Assembly: GCA_021797815.1 (NCBI GenBank)
Contig: JAJZYZ010000004.1
Coordinates: forward strand, 1-64,000
Origin: Bacillota bacterium
GTDB taxonomy: Bacteria > Bacillota > Sulfobacillia > Sulfobacillales > JAIMBI01
Reading direction: 5' to 3'
Length of the DNA stretch: 64,000 nt
Below, piece by piece: positions 54,409 to 64,000 of the stretch. Positions within the stretch are counted from its first letter, which is position 1; the number at the start of each line of letters is the position of its first letter. Both the position numbers and the translations under genes were made by a program. The notes under the pieces are model-generated. The model saw only the letters and a list, made by a program, of their open reading frames with translations. It ran no database searches and was not told the origin of the DNA.

Positions 54409-56562
54409 TCAGTCGGTTTCGCCGTTCGCTTCTCCGCGGCGGCTCCCCCACGGCCAGAATGCGAAGCGGTTCAGGAGGGCAATGCTGCCGGGAACGAGGA
54501 GGCTCCGGACGACCCACGTGTCCAGCAGGATAGCGCCGGTCATGCCGATGGCCAGGGTCTGCATGATCTCAAGGGGGCTCTTGATGAGGGCCAGGAACAC
54601 CACCACCATGATCATGCCCGCCCCCGTGATCATGGCGCCCGTGGACTGAAGGCCGCGCGCCGCCGCGGTCCGCACTTCGACCCGGCCGACATGCTCCTGG
54701 ACCCGGTGAAGCAAGATCACCTCGTAGTCCATGGACAGGCCAAACAGGAGCACGAAGATGAGCGGGGTGATGGCGCTGTCCGGCGGGAGCGCGTAGAGCC
54801 CCAAACCACCCCGCTGTACGGTGAGCACCAAGAGTCCGGCGGTCGCCAGTGCCACCAGGCCGTCAAAAGCGACTCCCAGCAGGGGCTGCCACAACGATCC
54901 GGTGGCGATAAACAGGATCGCGAAGGCGACAAACGCCACCGCCGCCATCATGAGGGGAAGCCGCCTTGCCGTGAGATGGTTGAAGCCGTTCAACAGCGCC
55001 GTGACCCCGCCGACACCGGTCCGACTCCCGGACGGCACCCAATGCGGCAGGTCCTGCTGAAAACGCTTCACGAGCGCCGTCGTTCGAGTCGAGTCCGGCC
55101 CGCTCTTCGGCGTCACGTAGAGCACCACCATATGAGCGCTGTACGCGGGGTTGATGAACGATTGAAGGCCGGTATGGAGAGCGGGCGGCATCCGGGACGG
55201 GTGCTGCAATAGGGAAGGGAGGGCGGAGACGGGCACGCCCAGGGTTACCGGGGAGGCCACCCCCCTGACGTCCGGCAGGGCCATGGCCTTTTTTGTCACC
55301 CGCGCCACGTCGGCCCAATACGCCGCCTGGGTGACGCTGGCGGGGAGCCTGAGGGCCAGCACGACAGGCCCGTTAAAGCCTGCTCCCAGCACCGCCTGCT
55401 GCTTGTTCACCGCCTGCCGCAGCGGATCACTCACGGGAAGTTCGATGGCGAGGTTGGCCGGTGTCCGGATAACCAGCTGACGGCCGAACCAGGCCGGAAC
55501 GCCCAGGATGGCGATGCCGAGAAGGATCGCCCACACCGGGTGTCCCTCAACCAGGACCCCGATGGCGCCCCAGAGACGACCCGTCCCGGGCACCCGGATG
55601 CGGCCCCAGTCGAGCCGGCGCCCGAACAGCCGGATTAAGGCCGGCAGGAGTGTGTGGGTAGCCGCCAGAACGGACGCCACCGCGACCGCGCCGCCCACCG
55701 CAATGCCTTGCCAGTAAGAGTTGCCGCCGAGGAGCAGCGCCGAGAGCGCCAGCGCCACCGCAATGCCGGAATAGAGCACGGAGCGCCCGGCGTGGCGCAT
55801 GGTTTCGGCCACGGCGTGATCGGGATCGGTCTGGGCGTCGCGCTCAGACCGAAAGCGCATGCTGATAAAGAGGGCATAGTCGACGCCGACCCCGAGAGCC
55901 AGAAAGCTTACGATGTCTGTCAGGTAACTGGACAGGGTCATCACGTTTTCCAGCAGGTCCAGTACCCCTAAGGCCAGGACGGCGCCCACGGCGGCCACGA
56001 GAAGCGGCAGCGCCGCCGACGCGACGCTCCCAAACACGAACAGGAGGAGCAGGAGCAGCACGGGCAACGCAAGGGGGAGGCTCTGCGCAAGCGTCGTGCG
56101 GGCTCCTTGTGTGACCTTCTGGCCGACCGCCGCATCGCTCACGACCGTCACGGTGGCGCCGCCATTATGGGCGGCGTGCCGGAAAGTCGATTCCTCGGCG
56201 ATAATCTTCGCCGGGACGACCGAGGGACCACTTGGCGGTATCAAGACGCTGGCCTGGGCGGCCTTGAGCTTGTAGACCCGCGTTCCGGGCAGACCGCTCG
56301 CCGACGCCCACGCCCGCACCTGTCCCGTCGAGGCGTGTTCGATAAGCAGCGTGGCCGTCCCGCCGCCCCCTCCATGGAGGTGTGACAGCTGGGTGTCGAC
56401 CCAGGCCGACTGGCTCGACGGGTTTTCGAACCCGGCCGAACTGAGGTGGTGCGTGACGTTCTTGGCCAGCGGAGCCGCGACCAGCAGTATGGCAAGCCAC
56501 AATCCGATTACGACCCATCGGTAGCGAGCCAGAAACCGCGCCCAACGGAACAAAAGGCCCAT
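54409..56562 (-). CDS. MMPL/RND family transporter
   Basis: 717 aa; VSFLALGVGVDYALFISMRFRSERD and LLFGLSMDYEVILLHRVQEH duplicated MMPL motifs. Confidence 0.92.
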   Translation of the reverse strand: MGLLFRWARFLARYRWVVIGLWLAILLVAAPLAKNVTHHLSSAGFENPSSQSAWVDTQLSHLHGGGGGTATLLIEHASTGQVRAWASASGLPGTRVYKLKAAQASVLIPPSGPSVVPAKIIAEESTFRHAAHNGGATVTVVSDAAVGQKVTQGARTTLAQSLPLALPVLLLLLLFVFGSVASAALPLLVAAVGAVLALGVLDLLENVMTLSSYLTDIVSFLALGVGVDYALFISMRFRSERDAQTDPDHAVAETMRHAGRSVLYSGIAVALALSALLLGGNSYWQGIAVGGAVAVASVLAATHTLLPALIRLFGRRLDWGRIRVPGTGRLWGAIGVLVEGHPVWAILLGIAILGVPAWFGRQLVIRTPANLAIELPVSDPLRQAVNKQQAVLGAGFNGPVVLALRLPASVTQAAYWADVARVTKKAMALPDVRGVASPVTLGVPVSALPSLLQHPSRMPPALHTGLQSFINPAYSAHMVVLYVTPKSGPDSTRTTALVKRFQQDLPHWVPSGSRTGVGGVTALLNGFNHLTARRLPLMMAAVAFVAFAILFIATGSLWQPLLGVAFDGLVALATAGLLVLTVQRGGLGLYALPPDSAITPLIFVLLFGLSMDYEVILLHRVQEHVGRVEVRTAAARGLQSTGAMITGAGMIMVVVFLALIKSPLEIMQTLAIGMTGAILLDTWVVRSLLVPGSIALLNRFAFWPWGSRRGEANGETD

Positions 56563-56705
56563 GCTACCCTCCCCGAGACTTTCCCCATCAAATCCCGAAT
56601 CTCTGCAAAGAGCAAGGGTTGCGATCCGAAAATTCCTAAAGAAGTATCCCGCAACCGGACATTTCAGAGACCGGCATCGGCCGGCCCCGCGGGAAACGCG
56701 CGATC

Positions 56706-56734
56706 ACCAAAAGAAAGACCCGGGCGAACCCGGG
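56706..56734 (-). terminator. Rho-independent terminator (minus strand)
   Basis: On minus strand CCCGGG-ttcg-CCCGGG followed by TCTTTCTTTT. Confidence 0.75.
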
Positions 56735-56759
56735 CCGAGATCATCCGTCTGGATCACCT

Positions 56760-56927
56760 CTACGCGTCATCGGCTCCGTCGTGCAGGCGGGCACCGGCCG
56801 AAGCGAGGCCTCCCGCCAGGCCAACCACCAGAGCGACGACCCCAAACTCGATGTGATGGCGGGTTTCCAGAAGCCCGCCGGTTACGGCCACCAGAAAGCC
56901 GAACGCCACCGACACCCATCGACTCAT
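56760..56927 (-). CDS. Small (55 aa) predicted membrane protein
   Basis: MSRWVSVAFGFLVAVTGGLLETRHHIEFGVVALVVGLAGGLASAGARLHDGADDA; RBS AAGGAAGG upstream; terminator downstream. Confidence 0.6.
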   Translation of the reverse strand: MSRWVSVAFGFLVAVTGGLLETRHHIEFGVVALVVGLAGGLASAGARLHDGADDA

Positions 56928-57603
56928 GACGGTCGCGACCTTCCTTCTACCGACCGGGCCATTCCCCACTATCCCTACTTGTTTACCATAGATATACGCC
57001 AACGATTCTGCTAGTGACACCCTCAATCGTGACAAGGGCCGACACTGCGGCGAACGGGTCTGGCCAAAATTCTCTCGGGAGTCCCCAGCCGGACTGGCAT
57101 GGTTCAGCCCCACAACCCGGACCGAGCCATGGAGCGGACGCGATCGGTGCGGACCGGGGGGCAAGGGCAAGGGGCGGTGGCCCGATACGCCACGCGCCCC
57201 TTGCGCGGTTAGGAGACGGCCTGGGCCCCTTTTAGGCGAGCCACGGTGGATACGCCATACGGCTATCGCCTCCCGTGCCGTCAGTGTACGGCGCCCGTTC
57301 GGTGCGCGCAACGGCCATCTCGGCCCCTGCATCGCGAGCCGGAGGTCCTCATCAGGACGCGGTGTTGGCTCCGCTGGCCGCGATGTGACGACTGCCCCAA
57401 AACCACTGCCCATACCGGGCGTGTCGCGCGCCAAAATCGACTCGGCCTGCCAGGCATCCGTTTTCCGGTAGCCGTCGACGGGCGACCTGGTGGTCGTTCA
57501 AGGGCTCGAGGCGTGTCAGTTTTCAGTAGCAAGCGGGGTTGCTGCCCATGCTTGCCAAAACGAGCGTTGCGGTGGAGCAGCGGCGGCTCGTCACCACGGC
57601 CGG

Positions 57604-58980
57604 CTAACGTCGGTACTGGCGGGCGGCCTCCTCGACGGCGTCCCCGGTCAGGGTTCGATCGGGGAGGATCGTCGAAAGCTCCCTCGTTTCCAGAAACCAG
57701 TCCCCAATATACCGGGACGCGTCAAATCGGGCACTGGCGGCCCGTGCCACATGCGCGGCAAAATCGGACACGGTGCGGGACACGAGATCGGACGACGTGA
57801 ACCAGTCGTGCAGGAGGCGCAAAAACTCCGTGTCCCCGAGGGCACCGTGCAGTACGGCCAGCGCCAGCGGCCCCTTCAAACGTGTTATCGGATCCACAAA
57901 TCCGTGGCCGCGCTGGGCCCCCATCTCAATAGGTGTGGCCGACGCATCGCGTGCTGCTCTGAGTTTTGCCCGCCAATCATTCAGCGCCTCTTCGCGATAG
58001 GCGTCTCCCCAAGCGGACGTCAGCACCAGCGTCTCCAAGTAGTGGGCCAGACTCTCGTCACAAAACCGGTCACCGGCGGGAACGGCCCACCGATGTGCGG
58101 TCTCATGCGCCGCCTCGCGAAACACGTCGCGGTCGTCCGTCTGATACTGCATCAGCACCGCAAACGGCGTCACCTCCGAGCCCCAGTATGCCGGTACCTC
58201 GATGACGTCCCACGGATCCCCGTGGCGTGGACTTTCCCCCACCCACATGCCAAGACGCTCGGTTGTGACCCGGATGGCGGCGGCCACCCGGGCGGCCCAG
58301 TCCCGGTGCTGAGGTGAGGCGTGTACGACGACCCGCCCGCCGCCCGAGCCCGATTGGACATGTTCGAACTGGCCGCCGACCAGGCTGAGGCCGGCGCTCT
58401 CGCCGCTCACCCGACAGGTGTGGGCCGTGGCATCAAAGGTGGAGGGGATCTGAGGCATCGTCCCCCACCAGCCGTCGGGAAGGACCGCCTGGACCACGAA
58501 CTGGGCCGGCGCCAGGAGACCGGAGAAAAAACCGTCGACCGTAGGGGACGCGGCAATGGGATGCCAGAGGACCTCCCGTCGTAGCAGCATGCGATCGCGT
58601 TCGACAGCGTCGTGGGCGTAGGGAAAGACCTCACGATACCCGACAACCGGACCGGAGTAGGAGAGGGCGAGCGTGCAGGGCTCACCGTCACCGAGGGGCT
58701 GGTCAAATGCCAGGGTGACCACATTGACCTGCAGCTCGGGCAGATCTCTAAGACCGCGAATGTGCTGGCGCCATGTTATCTGGCGGACGCCGTCGGGATC
58801 GCCCAGGTCATCCAGGTCCAGCAGGCGGTAGAGGAGAAGCGTTGCCCGGGATACGGGATGGCGGCCAGAGTTTCGGAGGGTGATTTCCCCGCTCACCGAA
58901 ATGCGGCCGGGCGCATCCGGGATGCCGCCGAGAGGGCGATGGATGTCCACCCGAAGCTCGTAGCGGTCGATGGAGAGCAT
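57604..58980 (-). CDS. M1-like (gluzincin) metallopeptidase
   Basis: AAHETAHRWAVPAGDRFCDESLAHYLE: HExxH followed by distal Glu; N-terminal beta domain. Confidence 0.8.
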   Translation of the reverse strand: MLSIDRYELRVDIHRPLGGIPDAPGRISVSGEITLRNSGRHPVSRATLLLYRLLDLDDLGDPDGVRQITWRQHIRGLRDLPELQVNVVTLAFDQPLGDGEPCTLALSYSGPVVGYREVFPYAHDAVERDRMLLRREVLWHPIAASPTVDGFFSGLLAPAQFVVQAVLPDGWWGTMPQIPSTFDATAHTCRVSGESAGLSLVGGQFEHVQSGSGGGRVVVHASPQHRDWAARVAAAIRVTTERLGMWVGESPRHGDPWDVIEVPAYWGSEVTPFAVLMQYQTDDRDVFREAAHETAHRWAVPAGDRFCDESLAHYLETLVLTSAWGDAYREEALNDWRAKLRAARDASATPIEMGAQRGHGFVDPITRLKGPLALAVLHGALGDTEFLRLLHDWFTSSDLVSRTVSDFAAHVARAASARFDASRYIGDWFLETRELSTILPDRTLTGDAVEEAARQYRR

Positions 58981-59512
58981 CTCCTCCCTCCTTCACCTCA
59001 GGATACGTGCGGCGGGCGATGCGTCATATGGTCAAGCGGGCCATTTCCACAGGCGTCAGGAAGCTGCTGCGGCGCGGCGAAAGGTACCCACCGCTGATTG
59101 GTTCGATCGCGATGTGAATCACAGCGGCGACGAGCCAGATTCCACCGGCGTCTTCATCCAATGCCGGAACCGCCCGACCCGCCCCGTGTAAGTCTCCCCC
59201 TTCCGCCTTCCCCCCAACGTCCCGTTCATCACTGGCGTTGGTTATGGCTGGGCTCTCCCGCCCCCGCACACGACAGGAAGGCTCTTCCCGAACGCGAAAG
59301 GCAGCCCATGTGCCCGCGGCCGCAGCGTGGACGACTCGCATGCGCCAGAGTGGTGGACATTGGCCGACCGTGCCGGAAACCGCGTCGACATCACGGCGTG
59401 GCCTGACGGGTACCCCTCTCCTGTCCTGGCCGGGTCGGAGTCCTGACGCCCAAAGGCGGCCGGCCGTCAGGCGTCTCGCCTGGCCCTGCCCGGGCCGCCA
59501 GGGTTCGCGACA

Positions 59513-59965
59513 TCAGTGAGACATCCAGGCATCCGGATCGCGTGCGAGGCGGCGTACGGCCTCCGGAAGGTCGCCCGTCAGCACATGGGCCAGGGTCACG
59601 CGCTCAAGAACGGCCCTGATGTTCGCACGCACGGCGATCCAGACCTCTTTTAGAGGTTCGGCCGAGTCAACGTAGTGGAGGGACTCGGGACGCTGCCCAC
59701 GGACATTGGCGAGTGGGCCCTCAACGGCGCGGATGATGTCGGCGATGGAAATTGTTCCGGGTTCGCGGGCGAGCCAGTATCCGCCGTCGCCTCCGCGCTG
59801 ACTCTCCAAGAGTCCGGCGTGCTTCAGCTGCAACAGAATGTTTTCGAGAAATTTGAGCGGGATATGCTGGGCGACGGCTACGTGTTCGGCCTTCATAGGC
59901 CCGTGGCCCCCCGCCAGCTCGGCCATAGCCCTGCACGCGTAATCGCCCCTGGCGCTGAGCTTCAC
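59513..59965 (-). CDS. Rrf2 family transcriptional regulator
   Basis: VKLSARGDYACRAMAELAGG...AEHVAVAQHIPLKFLENILLQLKHAGLLESQRGGDGGYWLAREPGTISIADIIRAVEGPL; GTG start; lacks the IscR-type Cys triplet. Confidence 0.92.
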   Translation of the reverse strand: MKLSARGDYACRAMAELAGGHGPMKAEHVAVAQHIPLKFLENILLQLKHAGLLESQRGGDGGYWLAREPGTISIADIIRAVEGPLANVRGQRPESLHYVDSAEPLKEVWIAVRANIRAVLERVTLAHVLTGDLPEAVRRLARDPDAWMSH

Positions 59966-60310
59966 GGACGTCCCTCCGCCCTTATAGTACATACCCGGCA
60001 AAGCCTCGCGAGACCTTTTACATGGACCGGCCACGGGACAGAAGCCGCGGCCGAGAGGCCGCGCCAAATCTCACCGGCCGGACTCCGAGGCCGTCGCGGT
60101 CAAGCGGATGAGACTACGGTGGAACGGATGCGGCCGACACCAGCGGCGTTTGGGAATCGGTGCGTCACTTTCGAAACTTTTTGGACGTCCGGACGCCAGC
60201 GGGTCGCTGGCCCTCGACGTAAATCGGTAACGTGATAGGCAGAGACGGGGCCGCCCCCGACGCCGGGGGCTCAAACGGATCTCGGACCCGAAGTCCGTGT
60301 TCACCGTGCG

Positions 60311-60334
60311 ATGTGGGATGTGGGATGTGGGATG
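60311..60334 (+). repeat. Short tandem repeat (ATGTGGG)x3 + ATG
   Basis: Three exact 7-nt units just upstream of the FAH-family gene. Confidence 0.9.
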
Positions 60335-60350
60335 CGAAAGGAAGAGACTT

Positions 60351-61319
60351 GTGAGGATTGTCGTTTACGGACCTGAACGCCGGGTCGGGGCACTGGAAGG
60401 ACAACGCGTCATTGATCTCGCGCGCACGTACGAAGTGGCCGAGGCCGCGCGGGGCCGATCCGGCCGTACGCTCCCCGCCGGACTTCTCGCCTTCATCGAA
60501 GGGGGCGACAGCCATGTGGAGGCTGCCGGTGAAACGCTGCAATATGCCCGCGACCGGGACTTGCCGGAGCAGGCCGCGGTGCCCGTAGCCTCAACGACGC
60601 TGCACGCTCCCTGGCCGGGACGCCGGATTGCGTGTGTCGGGGGCAACTACGCCGATCACATGCTGGGGATGATGCCGCCACGGGCCGACGGCACGCGCAT
60701 GACGGAAGAAGAGGTGCGGGAGCAGGAGCGGAAGTCGCCGTCTTGGGGCTTTTGGAAAGTTCCGGCCGAGGCCGTGGGGCCGGAGGGCGAGATCCCCTAC
60801 CCCAGCCGCACGCGGTACCTCGACTTCGAAGGCGAGGCGGCCATCGTTATCGGACGGCGGGTGAAGAACTTTGGGGCCGCGGACTATCGGCCGTACGTAT
60901 TCGGAGTCACCCTCCTGCACGACGGCAGCATCCGTGATGGCGGTGGCCCCGTCCGCGGTCTCTCATACAACCTGGCCAAGAACTTCGACGGTTCAACCGC
61001 TCTCGGTCCCTCCATCGCCGTCGGTGAGCTGGATCCCGAAGACGTCGACGTCACAACCGATGTCAATGGCGAGCGTCGGCAGGCATACAACACCCGGGAC
61101 ATGATCTTCAAATGGGGTGAGGTGCTGGCGTATCTCTCGCAGGACTTCACGCTGGTTCCCGGCGACATCTTGAGCGGCGGCACCGCCAAGGGCACGGCCG
61201 CCGACATGACCCCCAGGGCACCGGACGGCTCGCGCTCGACAGATCTCTTCTTGAAAAAGGGGGACGAGGTCGTCGTCTCGTCAGCTCATATCGGTGCCCT
61301 ACGGCTGCACATCACCTGA
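60351..61319 (+). CDS. Fumarylacetoacetate hydrolase family protein
   Basis: RIACVGGNYADHM; YLDFEGEAAIVIGRRVKNF; YVFGVTLLHDGSIRDG; LVPGDILSGGTAKGTAADMTPR; GTG start after GAAAGGAAGAG. Confidence 0.9.
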   Translation: MRIVVYGPERRVGALEGQRVIDLARTYEVAEAARGRSGRTLPAGLLAFIEGGDSHVEAAGETLQYARDRDLPEQAAVPVASTTLHAPWPGRRIACVGGNYADHMLGMMPPRADGTRMTEEEVREQERKSPSWGFWKVPAEAVGPEGEIPYPSRTRYLDFEGEAAIVIGRRVKNFGAADYRPYVFGVTLLHDGSIRDGGGPVRGLSYNLAKNFDGSTALGPSIAVGELDPEDVDVTTDVNGERRQAYNTRDMIFKWGEVLAYLSQDFTLVPGDILSGGTAKGTAADMTPRAPDGSRSTDLFLKKGDEVVVSSAHIGALRLHIT

Positions 61320-61332
61320 GCAAAGGGCTCTT

Positions 61333-61362
61333 GGGGGCCTCCCCGCCAGTGAGGAGACCCCC
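61333..61362. terminator. Convergent terminator-like hairpin
   Basis: GGGGGcCTCC-N10-GGAGaCCCCC between genes ending at 61319 (+) and 61373 (-). Confidence 0.6.
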
Positions 61363-61372
61363 GAAAGGCGCC

Positions 61373-62065
61373 TTACGGCATCGCTGCCACAGACCCGGAG
61401 GGCACTTCCCGAATATCAAGCGCGTCGGGAAAGATGGTCTCGAATACGAAGCGGTCGTAACTGTGGAGGCTTGTGGCCGCCATCTCCCAGTCGTCGACCC
61501 GAAATCGGTAGACGGCATTTTCCACATTGCCGGAGTACGCCCAGATGCGGCCGTCACGGGCCATGGCCATTAGATTGGCCTGCCCGCCGAGGCGCGCGTG
61601 CACGTCTTGCAGCGCGCCCCCGGGGTCCTGTCCTTCCCGCATCGCCTGAAGCCAGAGCTGGAATCCGACCTCGCTGTCGGATCGACCTTCCAGGCGTCCG
61701 GCAAATTGCGGCCGCAGGTCCTGATGTCCGGCCAGGTACCCATTGTGGGCGAACGCCATCCCCGCCTCGTCATCCAGATATGGCTGGGCGTCCAGCTGAC
61801 TCATCGTGGTCATGAGGCTTGGCCGCCGCACGTGCACGAAGAGCCGCCGGGTCTTGATGCGCGAGAGCACCTGCCCGGCCAGGGCATCGTTCCGGATGCC
61901 ATAGAGCGACCGGTACCGATGCAGTCCGTCTTCCTGCTGGAAGACCATGCCCCACCCGTAACCGGCAAGGCCCCACTCATCCATCAATCGCGACCAGGTC
62001 AACACCGTGTCCATCGAAAGCGGCCGGGCGTCCGGAGGAACCGTTATCGCCAGAAGCTCGCACAC
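61373..62065 (-). CDS. Class II glutamine amidotransferase family protein
   Basis: MCELLAITVPPDARP (N-terminal Cys2); FVHVRRPS; MAFAHNGYLAGHQDL; LEGRSDSEVGFQ. Confidence 0.9.
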   Translation of the reverse strand: MCELLAITVPPDARPLSMDTVLTWSRLMDEWGLAGYGWGMVFQQEDGLHRYRSLYGIRNDALAGQVLSRIKTRRLFVHVRRPSLMTTMSQLDAQPYLDDEAGMAFAHNGYLAGHQDLRPQFAGRLEGRSDSEVGFQLWLQAMREGQDPGGALQDVHARLGGQANLMAMARDGRIWAYSGNVENAVYRFRVDDWEMAATSLHSYDRFVFETIFPDALDIREVPSGSVAAMP

Positions 62066-62107
62066 GTCTCATGCCCTCTTTTCTCGCCCGCACGGATGCG
62101 GGCTGCA

Positions 62108-63997
62108 TCACATCGCGTCGGGGGCCGGAACACCGAGAAGGTCCAGCCCATCGGCCATGACCGCCACCACCCGGCGCACCAGCGCCAGCCGAAAGCGCCG
62201 CTCCGTATCACCCGCGCGCAGGATCGGACACTCCTCATAGAATCGGTTGAAACGCTCCGCCAACTCATGCACGTAGGTGGCTATCACGGTGGGGTTGTAG
62301 GCCCGTGCTGCCTCGACCAGCACGTCTGGCCACCACGCGAGACTTATGGCCACCATCCGCTCCCAAGGGTCCAGTATGGCCGGAGCCGGCGCGGCGACCG
62401 CCTCGGCCTCAGTCGGGTCGGCCCGCCGCAGGATGCCCGCGGCCCGCGCATGCGTATACATGACGTAGGGACCGGTGTTGCCGTGGATGTCGGCCACTGA
62501 GTCCGTGTCCAGCACGATGTCGGTCTGGAGATTGTGCCGCAGGAGATAATAGCGGATGGCGCCTGACGCGATGGCCTCGCTGCCGATTCCCTCCTTGCGC
62601 GAACGCGCGCTCTCCACGGCCTCCGCCACCAGGGCCAGAAGGTCGGCAATCTTGATGCCGATGCCCTGACGCCCGGCCATGGGGTACACATCGCGCCCCT
62701 CTTCAACCGGGACGCCGAGATGGGCGGCGGTGCGCCGCGAGAGAGACACCACCGCATACCCGATATGGTGCAGGTTCCGGGCCGCCTCTTCAAAGCCCAC
62801 GGCCTGCAGGGCTTCTTGCACCATCTCCTGGGGATAGCTCTGGCGGCGGTCGATGACGTTGATCACGGTGTTGGCGCCGCCAAGAGCCGGGTGCTCCAGG
62901 ATTTCGCGTCCCGTGCTGTAGAGCCCGTCGCCCCGGAGGTGATAGCGGAAGTCGAGCGGCAAGAGCCCGAACTTCCAGAGGTGGTACGCGATGTCCTTGG
63001 CCGTGTACGTAAGAAGCCCGTTGCTCCGTACCAGCACCTTGTCCGGCATATGGGCCCCGTCGCGCTCTTCCGCCGCGTCTTCGTCATCTTCCCGCGCACG
63101 GAGCACCCAGCATCCTGCCTGCGGGCCATCCGTTTCCCGAACGAAGCGGGACGAGCCTTGAAGGCGCGAAAATGCCGTCTCCCAGAGCCCCGCCCGCAGA
63201 ATGTCGCTCTCGTGCACCAGAAGGTCATACCGTATGCCGAAGCGCGCCATATCTCTTAGCTGGTCTTCCAAAATCTGCTGCACGAACGCCTCGGCCATCC
63301 ACGCGATGCGGTTGTCCCCCGCCTCCAGCTCGTGCAGGGTCTGGTCGCCCTGAGCTTTCAAAGATGGGTTGGATTGGTACCCCTGATGCAAGGCGGCATA
63401 CACGTCCCAGCAGAAGTCGCAAAAACGCGGCTGGCCGGTCGCCACCGTCCCCGGATCGAGATAGAGGAGGCCCGTGACCGTGTCGGCCACCTGGCGGCCC
63501 AAATCGTCTATGTAGTTGTGGACCTCCACCAGCTGCCCGGTGCGGCGGAGCAGGCGCGCCACACTGTCGCCGATGCAGGCGTTGCGGAGGTGACCGACGT
63601 GTGCCGCCTTATTGGGGTTTATCGAGGTGTGCTCGACGATAACCTTGCCACCCTGAGGCGGGAATATCGGGAGGAGCTCCCGACCCTCTGCCTGCATCCA
63701 GACGTCCCAGGCGATGTCCAGGTTCACATAGCCGGGTCCGGCCGCGTCCGCGCGCCGGATCCACGGATCTTGGGCCAGCTGCTGCGACAGTGCCTCGGCG
63801 ATGTCGCGCGGCGGCCGGCCGAGCGGACGCGCAAGCCGCATGGCCACATTGGTGGTGACGTCTCCGAATTCGGGACGCGCCGCCGGTTCAACCACAATCA
63901 CGTTCGGGTCGGGCGGTTGTGCAAACAGCGTCTCGACGGCGGCACCGATCCGGGCTTTCAGCAAAGTGCTGAGAGACACCGGTGACGATATTGACAT
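62108..63997 (-). CDS. argS: Arginyl-tRNA synthetase
   Basis: VIVEHTSINPNKAAHVGHLRNACIGDSVARLLRRTGQLVEVHNYIDDLGRQVADTV; 629 aa. Confidence 0.95.
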   Translation of the reverse strand: MSISSPVSLSTLLKARIGAAVETLFAQPPDPNVIVVEPAARPEFGDVTTNVAMRLARPLGRPPRDIAEALSQQLAQDPWIRRADAAGPGYVNLDIAWDVWMQAEGRELLPIFPPQGGKVIVEHTSINPNKAAHVGHLRNACIGDSVARLLRRTGQLVEVHNYIDDLGRQVADTVTGLLYLDPGTVATGQPRFCDFCWDVYAALHQGYQSNPSLKAQGDQTLHELEAGDNRIAWMAEAFVQQILEDQLRDMARFGIRYDLLVHESDILRAGLWETAFSRLQGSSRFVRETDGPQAGCWVLRAREDDEDAAEERDGAHMPDKVLVRSNGLLTYTAKDIAYHLWKFGLLPLDFRYHLRGDGLYSTGREILEHPALGGANTVINVIDRRQSYPQEMVQEALQAVGFEEAARNLHHIGYAVVSLSRRTAAHLGVPVEEGRDVYPMAGRQGIGIKIADLLALVAEAVESARSRKEGIGSEAIASGAIRYYLLRHNLQTDIVLDTDSVADIHGNTGPYVMYTHARAAGILRRADPTEAEAVAAPAPAILDPWERMVAISLAWWPDVLVEAARAYNPTVIATYVHELAERFNRFYEECPILRAGDTERRFRLALVRRVVAVMADGLDLLGVPAPDAM

Positions 63998-64000
63998 GGA

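Noticed and set aside
1-64000. CRISPR arrays, prophage or intact insertion sequences
   Set aside because: No regularly spaced direct repeats, no integrase/transposase/phage structural ORFs found on either strand.

Overview
This 64 kb window is high-GC bacterial chromosome with dense, mostly ordinary metabolic gene content. I found no rRNA, CRISPR array, intact mobile element or prophage. The landmark is a Bacillus-type purine operon on the minus strand, 14726-24338 (purC-S-Q-L-F-M-N-H-D). A perfect PurBox-like inverted repeat lies in front of it, shared with a divergent nucleoside hydrolase. A separate purE-purK pair at 52679-54321 is fused by overlapping stop/start codons to an aldehyde dehydrogenase and an enolase-superfamily gene. 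Other content: a partial tRNA-Arg(CCT) at the left edge, argS at the right edge, ABC exporter pairs with adjacent regulators and operator-like palindromes, MFS/RND transporters, GH31 and GH127 glycosidases, a CoA-transferase/thiolase/SDR operon, a second nucleoside hydrolase with a nucleoside deoxyribosyltransferase, a penicillin-acylase-family hydrolase, and several oxidoreductases. The most notable observation is at 28328-29023. A CTP-synthase C-terminal-domain-like (class I glutamine amidotransferase fold) gene has an in-frame TGA exactly where the nucleophile-elbow Cys belongs. A bacterial SECIS-like hairpin (CGTAGT-GGTCG-ACTACG) follows 14 nt downstream, and the catalytic His-Pro-Glu motif is replaced by Val-Pro-Gln. 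It is a probable selenoprotein that is unlikely to be an amidotransferase, and ORF callers split it in two.
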